This document shows, piece by piece, positions 10,925-20,654 of a stretch of DNA of 64,000 bases. This DNA is from Calliphora vicina. Its lineage: Eukaryota; Arthropoda; Insecta; Diptera; Calliphoridae. The notes under the pieces are model-generated. The model did not search any database. It was not told where the DNA came from and saw only the letters and a list, made by a program, of their open reading frames with translations. The position numbers and the translations under genes were made by a program. The DNA is taken from the NCBI RefSeq assembly GCF_958450345.1, contig NC_088780.1:29535667-29599666 (forward strand), given 5' to 3'. Position 1 is the stretch's first letter. Each line of letters begins with the position of its first letter.

Positions 10925-11310
10925 TTTGTTTGTTTTTTTGTCCGATATCGTTCTTGAACATCAGCCCCGATGTTGTGAAATGTCTGGCAGTACATAAGTT
11001 TCGTCATCCATCACACAACAGGTTTATAAAATTTTACATAAATTTTCGCTCGTTCTTTTGCTTCCAAGTTTTCTACCTCATTGCGATTTAGAACTTACTG
11101 AACTTTATACGACTTCAACCCAGCATTAGCTGTGGCTCTGTGCAAAAAAAATCAGTGCATTTAACTTCAAGTGTTTGATACTCTTCGAAAGAGTTGTTCG
11201 ACATCTTTTGCCTTACCAATATCTGCTAGACCTTTTCCAGGTTTCCTTTGAATGCTCAAATCTTCCTTATACTGATTAATGGCATTTTGATCGAAATAAC
11301 AATTGAAAAT
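10925..11310 (-). pseudogene. Fragment of an IS630/Tc1/mariner-type transposase
   Basis: The minus strand near 10978 encodes CVMDDETYVLPDISQHRG, which resembles the first catalytic-Asp block (VMDDETYV) found in many arthropod Tc1/mariner transposases. Upstream on the same strand (about 11080..11250) are pieces such as SIQRKPGKG and a lysine-rich NLEAKERAK-like stretch, in shifted frames. Only about a third of the protein is present and it is frameshifted. It sits inside the tandem repeat. Confidence 0.6.
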
Positions 11311-11344
11311 TAATTATTAAGAACATCTCACATATTTTTAAAAT

Positions 11345-11806
11345 CTAACAGATCTAATAGATAGCGGAGTCGATTAAGCCATGTCTGTCTGTCTGTTGAA
11401 ATCAATTTTCTGAAGACCCCAGATATCTTCGGGATCCAAATCTTCAATAATTCTGCCAGACATGCTTTCGAGAAGTTTTCTATTTAAAATCAGCAAAATC
11501 GGTCCACAAATAGCTGAGATATGAGGAAAAAATCAGGACAACCTCGATTTTTGATCTACATATATCTGGATTACTAAGTCATTAATATAGACAATATGGA
11601 TATCTAATGATAGATATTTCAAAGACCTTTGCAACGATGTATCTAAGACCATAGTAAGTTGGACCTACAATGGGTCAAAATCGGAAATAATATTTTTTAA
11701 CCCGAATTGTTTTCAAATTTTTAAAATTTAAAAAAAAAAATTTTAAAATTTAAAAAAAATTTTAATTTAAAAAAATAAAAATTTACTCTTTTACTTGTTT
11801 TACTTA
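11345..11806 (+). mobile_element. Helentron-like relic, copy 2 (5' end missing)
   Basis: Contains the family core: GATAGCGGAGTCGATTAAGC, a GTCTGTCTGTCTGTTG run, ATCTGGATTACTAAGTCATT, and AGTTGGACCTACAATGGGTC, then an A/T linker and TTTTACTTGTTTT. The usual CCCTTCACC start and the 3' hairpin are gone. Confidence 0.65.
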
Positions 11807-12970
11807 GTCTTTAGTCAAGCTATAGTCTGGTAAATTGACTATATATATATAAATACACCAAGGTCTAGTAAAGCTTGGCTTTATATTGAAAAAGGCGGAC
11901 TACAACCTGACTATAGTCTATTAACAATAGAATTTATGTGTATATACGAGTAGTTTTATCAAATATTGTCTGGCTATAAGTTTTACCATAGACTGATTAC
12001 AGTTTATCATTAGCCCGGCTATAGATCAGCCATAGTCTTGCTATGGTCTGATGATAGATTGATAATAGTTTAACCAAGTTCTTACTACAATTCGGTTAAA
12101 GTTTATTTAGATTCTTTCTTTTGCCTGGCTACAGTTGGGCTATAGTTTCACGCTAGTCTAGTTATAGTTGGGCTATTTATTTATTGTCTGGCTATAATTT
12201 GTCCAATCTAGTCTGGGTTTAGTATGATTGTAGTCTGGCTACTGTTTTACCATAGATTTATTACATTTTAGCAATAATCCTGCTATAGATTGGAAATATG
12301 GTGGTAACAGCATGACATTAGTTTTATCAAGGTCTTAATACAGTCTGCCTACAGTTTGTCTTTTGTCCGGTTGTAGTTTTGCGATAGTCTGATTACAGCT
12401 TGACTTTATTTTGGCTGTAATTTCACAACAGTCTGGTTACAGCTAAGCATTATTTTGGAGAATAGTCAGACTATTCATTGATCATGGGAAAAGGTCGGCT
12501 ATAATTTGGTAATAGTTGAAATATAGTTTATACATAACCGTACTATTGCCTGGTTATATCTCGGCTATAGATTGATTCAAGTAGTTTCACTATAATATGA
12601 TCATATTTTGTCTTATTTCTGACTACTGTTTTTCACAGTAAGGCTATAGGTTGGTTTTACTCTGACTATAGTTTAACATTAGTCATATTATTTATTGTCT
12701 GGCTATAGTTAGACCATAGTCTGACTGTAGGTTGACCATAGACTGAATACAATCTAGATATGGCCTTATTAGCTTCTGGCACATCAGCTTTGTTATATTA
12801 TTATCTAATTAGTTGTGAACTCTTTGAAAATTATTTTGTTTTTTGTGTCAAAAGCTATTCCAATTTACTACTTTTTAATTAAACGCATTGGTTTAGTTAG
12901 ACCTTTTAGCTTCTGACACTATATTTCATAGATAGTCTGACTAAATTTTGACCGCTTTTGTATGAATATA

Positions 12971-13117
12971 CTAGGCGCGGATTCAGGGGGGATTTTCCTA
13001 TTGCCCCCCAAAACCGAAAAGTTTTCATATAAAAAAGGAAAAAATAAGAAAAAATGTAAAATAAATTTTACTTCATTTAACAACACCACCCCCCCTAATG
13101 ACTGGATCCGTTCCTGG
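12971..13117. mobile_element. Small hAT-like MITE relic
   Basis: The left end CTAGGCGCGGATTCAGGGGG and the reverse complement of the right end (CCAGGAACGGATCCAG, then a G run) form an imperfect inverted repeat with the GCGGATYCAGGGGGG theme common in hAT MITEs. It is inserted in the TATAGTCTG array. No clear 8-bp duplication. Confidence 0.45.
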
Positions 13118-13395
13118 ACTATAGTCTGATTACAGTTTGGTTGTGTTGTTAACCACAATTTGGCTAGAGTTCCTGATACATAACTGGGTCATACTTGGAC
13201 TATAGTTTAGTCTTGGCTATGTTTTGGTAAAAATTAGGGTTAAAGTCAGACTATGGTTTGATCAGAGTTAGACAGTCTAAATATAGTTTATCCATCATCA
13301 GACTATCGACTAGTTACAGCTCTACGATACATGGATCAAAGTCTGAGTGGAAATTTGCCTATAATATGTCCATAGTTTGGCTTATAACTTCTCGT

Positions 13396-14616
13396 TGAAA
13401 ACTTCAACTTCAATAGTACAGCTATTTAAAGTCATTTTTACCAAAAGTTTTTACTCATACCAAAGTTTTGTTTTCACAACAAAAACAACGAAAAAAAAAA
13501 AGTTTTAACAAACAAGTACTGGCAATTGTTTTTCATGTTGTTGTTATTGTTTTTGTTGCAGGGCTAAAAATCTTTTATTACCTAAAACTATAGCAGAGAG
13601 ATGTCTAAAAGTGTGTATGAGTGTAGCTTTAGAGCTGAGTTGATTTTATATTTTGGCACTTACATGCATCGTTACTGTCTGTCTTGTTTTGTTTTAGGCC
13701 CAGTCATTCAAGCCAACCAGCCAGCCAGTCATTCAAACAGTCACTCAGTTTGTTAGTCACTTACTCACTCCAAAACGTCATTCTTTCATTTATAAACTTC
13801 ACAATTGTCAGTTGTTGTTTTGTTTTGTATTGCTGCTGCTGCTGTTATTTTTAGCATTACAGTTACTGTTACAGTAACTGTAAGTATTATTACTGTTGTT
13901 GTTTCTTTCATTCTTTTTGTTTTTATTTTTTTTTTGTTGTATTTTGCCTTTATTGATGTTAGTTTATTTTGTTGTTGTTGTTGTTGTTGTTGATCTTGTT
14001 GTTTGTTAGTCAAATGTTCAAATTTTGTTGTTATTTTTTTAACGCCTGTCGTTTTTTGCCTCCTTTTTTTTCGTTGTTTGGCGTTTTCCCATTGTAGTTG
14101 CTGTTTTGTTTAGAGCCTGTCATTGCATTCAAAATACATACACTGCTGGTACTTCTTTTTTTCCCTAAACACTCGCGTCTGTCTGCATTGTACCTTGTTT
14201 AACCATCAAAAACAAGGGGGAGATTGCCGCTCTAAAAGCAGCTGATACTTTTTAATTGACTTTATGGTAAAAAAAAGAAATATTAAATAAAACTAAAAAG
14301 CCATGGTCAGAGAGGGATAAAAATGGTTAAATGTTGCAACAAAAAGTTGGTAGTAAACTAAAAGAAATACTAAAATGAACTTGATAAGACAATATAATGG
14401 ATTAGAAAAAAAGATGGTTAAAAAAAGCAAGAATAAAGCGTTGAGAAAATTTTGTTAATAAACAGCTGGCTGGCGGCTGTTGAAAATACTAAAATGCTGT
14501 ATAGTTTTTGGAGGCAGTCAGGTTTGAATTTAAATTTAAAGTTATTTGTGAAATAGTTATTTTATTCCTAATTCTTATCAATTCATGTAGCTTAAACTTT
14601 GAAAGTTTTTCTATAT
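13396..14616. other. Unassigned AT-rich sequence with microsatellites and a palindrome
   Basis: Holds a GCT run (13831..13844), a GTT run (13971..13992), CCAG/CAGT-rich sequence near 13700..13750, and a 27-nt near-perfect palindrome (13857..13883, arms of 13 with one central base). A TTGTTTTTGTTGCAG 3' splice-site match ends at 13560 with no supported exon. Confidence 0.45.
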
Positions 14617-14620
14617 TTAA

Positions 14621-16345
14621 CCCTCTAACCTGCAAGATTGCCTCAAGGCATGCCTTACAAAACACCAATTATCTCAAAAAGTAACTACAATTATCTCAAA
14701 ATTTAACTGTGACTTTAATTACAGATTTTTTTAACATTTCTATCGAAGATCGGAATACATTCTGACTTTTAGTTTTTGTTCTGTCAGCTGTTTTGGGAGT
14801 GATGCACAGTGGTATGAGAAAAAAAATCTCTGCGAGTTGTTAAGTTTTCCTTGATTTATTTGACACATAAAAAAACTCAAGGTAGATATATTATATGTCA
14901 GCGGATAGGGAATTTTGTCTACTTTTCAAAGATATATATAACTTTTTACAACTAAAAAAATCATGGAATACTTTTTTGAAAAATATGTCAAAAAAAGCTT
15001 TTTTTGAGTTTTTGCAAAGATACAAATATTTTAATTTGAAATAAAATTTTTATTTACGAATATTTTTTAACAAAATTTTACAGTAATATAGATTTTTCGA
15101 TTTAAAATGAAAAACTGAACACCAATTTTTAAATTTGTAATCAGGAATCCCGCAATTCCCAAAAAAGTGTTGAAAAATCCCAAAAATGGGATTTTTTAAT
15201 TTTTAGGCTATAATATCCATACCAGGGGCGCGGTTATCGGAACCCTTTACAAAATAATTAAGAACATATTGGGCCATGTAAAATGGGTTACTATATTTTG
15301 ATATCGAATAGGCGATTTGAGAATTTTTGCACTAAAGTTGAATTTTACATAAAAAATAGGCGTTTTTTTGAATGAACCTGGTCCCCTCGCTATTAAAAAT
15401 TTTCAATTTTTTTTTAATTTAGAACATTCGGTGTAAAGTTAGCTTTTTAAAAAGTACAAATTCTTTATACATCCTTTTAGAAATTTTTTAGATAACTTAA
15501 AAAGAATAATAGTACTTTTTCCCAAAAAAAATAGCGAAAAATCGCCTTTTTAAAATTGAAATGCATGTAACTTTGGACTCAGTCATGATTTTTAAACAAT
15601 TCTTTCTATATTTCATACATAAATTTATTGTTGGTCCAACAAAAGAAAAATGGAGAAAATCGGGATATATTTGGATCCGCTGTTATCAAAAAACTGGAGT
15701 AGGGTGGGTAAAAATGATGAAAATTAAATTTTCAAATGCGAATATCTCCTAAGTTGTAAGAGATAATTGATAGGATTAGAGGTTTTTTGTAGTGCTCGAT
15801 GAGAAGATATATATGTGATCGTTTTGAAATCGGAACACAGCCGAAGAAATAGGATCGTTTTAACAATTGAACATACCCGAGGTGTCAGACTTTGGGGAAC
15901 CCTGGCCGCATCCCCGGTGGGCTCATGCGGTCAAAATTCAAAATATAAACTCGACTACACTTCATCTGTGCGCTTGTCAAATTTCATTTAAATCGGACTA
16001 AGGGTTTAGAAGTTACAGATTTATTTCCCTCTTTTTTTTTCTCATACCACTGTGTGATGTCAGAATTTTGGCACATGAAATTTTGTGTGTCATTTTTTAC
16101 TAACTTTTAGTCGCCCGATCTATTCGAAATATTTTTTATTAGTTCTTTTTCAGTAGTTTTTCAATAAAATCGTATCATAATTTTTGTTTTTACACCTAAA
16201 CCGGCAACAATGCCCTGAGGCACTCTTCACCTTTTTGCATCTGGTTTCTAAACTTAATTTGCAAATTAGTTTCTGGTGGCTGTTCTGAGTTTATTGGGTC
16301 ATAATTACCCTAAAAAAAATATTCGACAACTTTTTAAACTATTAA
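14621..16345. mobile_element. piggyBac-like MITE, split by a 1.25-kb insertion, right end lost
   Basis: The left TTAA at 14617-14620 is followed by CCCTCTAACCTGCAAG. The two halves (14621..14804 and 16060..16345) align in order with the intact copy at 25875..26362, sharing CTGTGACTTTA, TTCTATCGAAGATCG, CCTAAACCGGCAACAATGCC and GGGTCATAATTACCC. The right inverted repeat and its TTAA are not found, so this end was deleted or diverged. Confidence 0.75.
14805..16054. mobile_element. Transib-like non-autonomous element, 1,250 bp
   Basis: The ends are CACAGTGGTATGAGAAAAAA on both sides (right end as reverse complement), about 24 bp long. The target duplication is TGATG (14800-14804 and 16055-16059). 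The sibling MITE at 26049..26056 reads GAGTGATGTCAG, the uninterrupted site. A 5-bp duplication with ends beginning CACAGTG is characteristic of Transib elements, whose ends resemble the V(D)J recombination heptamer. No transposase is present. A truncated relative lies at 23409..24640 and a more diverged one at 44832..45870. Confidence 0.7.
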
Positions 16346-16501
16346 AAGCTCGCCAACTACAACGATTCCAAACATGTATAAATACTGTCCCTGATATTGA
16401 ATATTTAACTGCTTTATTAGTTATTCTTTTAATATTATTTTTATTAATTTAATTATGTTTTTCTTTACTAATTTCTCTCTCTTTTTTCCCTTTTATTTTA
16501 G

Positions 16502-17197
16502 CAACAAACACATATTAAATCCCCTTTAAAACAATAAAACTGTGTGATATTAAATAAAATTTCCAAAAAAAAGTATTAAAAATCAATTGAAATCTGCAAA
16601 AAATTTGAATTAAAATTTTTCAATAAATTCCTAAACAAACTGCAAAAAAAAACTCATTCAAATGCAAACAATTTATTAAATACAAACAACAACATAAAAG
16701 TAAATTGAAAAATAATTCAACAGAAAAACTAAACAATTTATAAATAAATAAAATAAAATATAAAAAAAATCCATATCAAAGGCAACTAAAACCACACTCT
16801 TCGATTTAGTGTGAATTCTATGGCAAATTTTTAAATAAGCGGATTGGTTTTTTCCCCGATTTACAACAAATAAAAAATAAATTTATCGAAAAAAGTAATA
16901 TAAAACCATTGTTTATGAAAAAACAAGTGTTTAACATATAAATCAGTGTAGAAGCGGGCAGCAACAAAACCAAAAAAAACTAAATTATATTATTATATTT
17001 GCTGCACTAACAACAACAACTATAACTAAAAAAAAAAATTGATTATGCAAAAAATATTTAACAAAAACAACAACTATTAACAAAGAAATACAAATGGTTT
17101 GAGTTTTTGTCCAGTTTTTTTTTAGAAACACCCGGTCAACCCAAAAAAAGTAGAAAATTCAAGCAAAGCTACAACAAATACAAACTTAGTTGAAATG
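16502..17197 (+). other. Candidate 5'-UTR exon of a host gene, ending ATG|GTAAAT
   Basis: A strong 3' splice site (branch-like TACTAAT near 16467, a long CT tract and TTTTATTTTAG ending at 16501) opens about 696 nt of A-rich sequence with CAACAA motifs, the usual look of dipteran 5' UTRs and free of recognisable transposons. It ends GTTGAAATG|GTAAAT, so a start codon would be the last codon of the exon and a 5' splice site would follow directly. If read through instead, the ATG gives only about 34 codons. No coding exon can be paired with it inside the window. Alternative: chance splice-like signals in AT-rich DNA. Confidence 0.4.
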
Positions 17198-17294
17198 GTA
17201 AATATTTTGAAAGTAATAATCATTAAAAGTATTAAAAAAATAAGTACAAAACATAAATTAATAAAAAGAACTGAAATAAATTGTAACTCAATTA

Positions 17295-17418
17295 AGTAAG
17301 CAAAGTGTTGAACACCATTAGCCCGCTATACAGAAACAGACCAAAGTATCAGTAGGGAATCGAACCCGCAACCCTAGCCCTATTAGCTCAGTTCACTGCC
17401 AATCTACCGGGACTGCTA
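17295..17418 (-). repeat. tRNA-derived SINE-like sequence or tRNA pseudogene
   Basis: On the minus strand a B-box-like GGGTTCGATTCCC (17355..17367) lies about 30 nt downstream of a degenerate A-box region (GATTGGCAGTGAACTG), spaced as in a tRNA promoter. The T-arm pairs over only three G-C pairs, so it is not a functional tRNA. A non-tRNA tail (GATACTTTGGTCTGTTTC...) follows. It is GC-richer than its surroundings. No A-tail or target duplication is obvious. Confidence 0.45.
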
Positions 17419-17479
17419 GAAATTATTTAAAATATAACAAATCAAAGATATTTTACACTTTTAGCTTTTTGTAATCTTC

Positions 17480-18500
17480 AATAAAGGATATTGATCTTGT
17501 CATTCCGTTTGTAATTCATCACATTTTAATATATGGGGGATTTCATGTCAAGTGAATCAACTTTTGAAATCGGTATATTCCGATCGGTATGAAATTTGCA
17601 CCAACGTTAGTTCTATTTTATAGTAATAGACACAAGACACAATATTTCAAGACGATCGGTCGAGAATTCACTGAGTTTGAGGGGTGGTTTTTCTCATCCA
17701 TTTTATAGTAATTCAGACATATTATTTCAACACGATCGGTCGAGAATTCACTGAGTTAGAGGTGTGTTTTTTCTCATCCATGTAACTTATTACCTATTGT
17801 TCTTAGAAAAATATGTCCCAAATAGTTTGATAGCCATTTTTTCAACCTTATGAAAAAAAAAAATTTTAATTTTTTTTTTCGAAATCAAAAACTTTTTCGC
17901 ATTTTTCTTCAAATTTTACCCTACTTCAAATGAAAGCTTAGATATTTTCCTTGAAGACTTATTTGGTACCTTAGTGGGATGCAAGATGGATAACTTTCTA
18001 AATAAATGTTTTGTTACTCAAGCTTTCATTTGAGCAAAAAAAAAAAATTAAAAAATTTTGCAAACTAAGACGATCTAGCTATGTTCCTCCATAGGGGCCA
18101 AACAAAAGAAAAAATTGGTATTGAAAATGGGCAATATCGGTCCATGATACTACTTGAGCAGTCATAAATATGTTGATTGTGCGGCTATCCTGATACAATT
18201 TTTTACAAATTAGTCCCAAGTACTCTAGAATTACATTATAAAATATGGCGAAAATCGCGCAACATTTAACCATAGACCTCAAACGGGGACCTTGTTGTCC
18301 GAAAATGTGTTGAAAATTCATAATTGTTTTATAACGATTAATGTCGTGATGAAATTGGATAGAAACAAGTTTTATATGAAGCTAAATCTTTTTACCAACT
18401 TTTGTGAGGATCGGTCCATAATTGACTCTAATCCCCATATAACCACTATAGCCGTAAAATAGTTTATTGTCATATAAGATTCGGCATAGCCGAATATAAC
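17480..18500 (+). repeat. Helentron-like composite relic with an 80-bp tandem duplication
   Basis: Begins with the family words GTCATTCCGTTTGTAATT. Two copies of an 80-bp unit (17621..17700 and 17701..17780) share GACGATCGGTCGAGAATTCA and a TTTTTCTCATCCA end. From 18060 it resembles 60085..60375 (CATAAATATGTTGATT, ATGGCGAAAATC). It ends in a hairpin ATTCGGCATAGCCGAAT near 18478..18494, the family 3' signature. Confidence 0.55.
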
Positions 18501-18529
18501 ACAGTTACTTATTATAACGTTTGTATTAA

Positions 18530-19055
18530 TCTTTGTAACGTCCAATAATACTAGTCTCATCGATTCAGAATCACTTTCGGAGTCTATTAAACGATGTCCG
18601 TCCGTCCGTCTGTCTGTCTGTCTATGAAAATCATGTGCGCAAAGTACAGGTCGCAATTTTTAAGTTATTTCGATCAAATTTAGTACATACAATTATTTTG
18701 GACCAAGGATGAAGCCTATTGGTTGATATCGGTCCATTATTTCACTTACCCCCCATACAAATGTCCTCTCGAAATTGGACTTTATCGGTCATAACTGTTT
18801 AATTTATAAAGGTATCTACAAGTCATGCCAGGGATTTTATGATGATCGTTACTTAATTAGTCATAGCTCCCATATAATGCCCGCTTCCGAAAATCACTTT
18901 AACGAGCATAAATCTCTTAAAAATGTGGGTATCCACATACAATTCAACAGAAATAAGCTTTTTATAGCCACAAATCTCATGACCTAATTTTATGGCGATC
19001 GGTCCATAATTAGTCATAGCTCCCATATAAGGCCAAATTTAGAAGATACATTTTC
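18530..19055 (-). mobile_element. Helentron-like subfamily 2 relic
   Basis: Matches the reverse complement of 61180..62131: CGATTCAGAATCACTTTCGG, a CCGTCTGTCTGTC run (18597..18622), CAGGTCGCAATTTT, TTGGACCAAGGATGAAGCC, ATCGGTCCATAATTAGTCAT and AGCTCCCATATAAGGCC. No ORF of significance. Confidence 0.6.
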
Positions 19056-19299
19056 GACATTTTTGTTGTTTTTATTTATTATCTAAAATTTTTTTTAAAT
19101 TTATTTGAAAAAATATTTTATAAAAAAAACAATTTTTTTGCTGAAAAAAAAAATTAGGGGTAAAAAAATGTTTAGCGATTTTTTTTGACCAATTGAAAAT
19201 CAATTTTCAAAATTTTTGTTTTTTTTATTTATTAGAGAATTTTTTTTAAATTTATTTGTACAAAATATGTTATAACCAAAAAAATTTTTTGAGTGAATC

Positions 19300-19775
19300 A
19301 AAAAATTCGGGATAAAAAAATGTTTCCCGATTTTTTTGATCAATTGTAGGTCCGACTTACTTTGGCCTTATATACGCCATTGCAAGGTCTTTGAAGTATC
19401 TATTATTGGATATCCATATTGTCTATATTAATGAATTATTAATCCAGATATACTTAGATAAAAACTAGGTCAAAAATCGTGGTTGGCCTGGTATCCTTTG
19501 CGGGCCGATTGTCGCGATTTTAAATAGCAACCGAGCCGGACGAATTCCCGATATATTGATGTATCAATCATGTATGTAAGTTATTTGTGGGCTACGGAAA
19601 GATGATTTCAACATACAGACAGACAGACGGACATGGCTACATCTATAACGATCCAGAATATGGTATATACTTTGTGGGGTTGCAAATGAAAAATGTAGAA
19701 ATTACAAACGGAATGACAAACTTATATATACGAGTACCAATTATGGTAAAGGGTATAAAAAGGTTTTAGCTCATA
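19300..19775 (-). mobile_element. Helentron-like subfamily 1, copy 3
   Basis: Reverse-orientation core: ATTGTAGGTCCGACTTACTT, ATATTGTCTATATTAATG, the GTCCGTCTGTCTGTCTG run (as its complement near 19613) and GAATGACAAACTTATATATA, ending in AAAGGGTATAAAAA. It is separated from the next, oppositely oriented copy by only about 30 bp, so the two form a head-to-head pair. Confidence 0.65.
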
Positions 19776-19805
19776 TTATCGGGTTTTGACCGACCATACT
19801 TTCTT

Positions 19806-20462
19806 ACTTGTTTTTATACCCTTCACCATGAGTGGCAAGGGTATATATAAGTTTGTCATTCCGTTTGTAATTTCCACATTTTTCATTTGCGACCCCATAA
19901 AGTATATATATTCTGGATCGATATAGCCATGTTCGTCTGTTCGTTGAAATCAACTTTCCGAAGCCCCCAAATAACTTACATACACGATTCATACATCAAT
20001 ATCTCCGAAATTCTTCCGGCTCGGCCGGTATTTAAAATCGAGAAAAAACTTTTGACCTATATCTGGATTACTAAGTCATTAATATAGACAATATGGATAT
20101 CTAATGATAGATATTGTAAAGACCTTTGCAACGACGTATATAAGACCATAGTAAGTTGGACCTACAATGGGTCAAAATCGGAAAAGATATTTTTTAACCC
20201 GAATTTTTTTTTCATCAAAAATTTTTTTTTGTCATAAATTCTTTTTCCAAAAAAAATTAATTAAAGAAACTTAAAAAAAAAAAAATTGAAAAAACTTTTT
20301 TTAAAAAAAATTAAAAAACAATTTGGAAAAAAAAAATTTTTAAAAAAATTTTAAAACATTAAAAAAAAAAATTTATTTTGTTTAAATAAAAATATTTTTA
20401 AGTATAATTAGGTGAAGGGTAAATAAGATTCGGCACAGCCGAATATAGCTCTCTTACTTGTT
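19806..20462 (+). mobile_element. Helentron-like subfamily 1, copy 4 (full length)
   Basis: Complete copy: TTTATACCCTTCACCATGAG at the left; the core words TCCGTTTGTAATTTCC, ATCTGGATTACTAAGTCATT and AGTTGGACCTACAATGGGTC; a variable A/T linker of about 200 bp; then GGTGAAGGGTAAATAAG, the perfect hairpin ATTCGGCACAGCCGAAT (20428..20444) and CTCTTACTTG before a T run. Best reference copy in the window. Confidence 0.75.
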
Positions 20463-20654
20463 TTTGTATTTGATAATAATTATCCCGATCATTTGTCCCC
20501 TTTCTCCTATATTACTTTTCATTTAACCCCTTTTAATGCTTTAAAATCTAATTATCTTAATTGTGTTAATCGATTTTCAATATGTTTCTGTTCATTATGT
20601 TTAATATAAAGTAGTTTTTAAACTTTTATAACAAAATGACTTTAACAATTGTTA

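Larger units (their letters stand above)
10780..13395. repeat. Degenerate tandem repeat of TATAGTCTGACTACAGTTTGG type
   Basis: About 2.6 kb of diverged copies of an approximately 20-bp unit in which CTATAGT, CTGACTA, GTTTGGC and CCATAGTCTG recur without a fixed register. It is interrupted by a transposase fragment (10925..11310), a Helentron-like relic (11345..11806) and a small MITE (12971..13117). The unit is unlike the flanking A/T-rich DNA. It is probably an old minisatellite. Confidence 0.7.

Noticed and set aside
13857..13883. 27-nt palindrome as a regulatory operator
   Set aside because: Isolated, in simple-sequence DNA, and without conservation evidence; noted only as structure.
13786..14013. 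Glutamine-rich minus-strand ORF and its cysteine-rich plus-strand shadow
   Set aside because: Produced by the GTT/GCT microsatellites; no domain, no splice support.
17295..17418. Functional tRNA gene
   Set aside because: Only the B box is well kept; the T-stem and acceptor stem do not pair properly, so a SINE or pseudogene is more likely.
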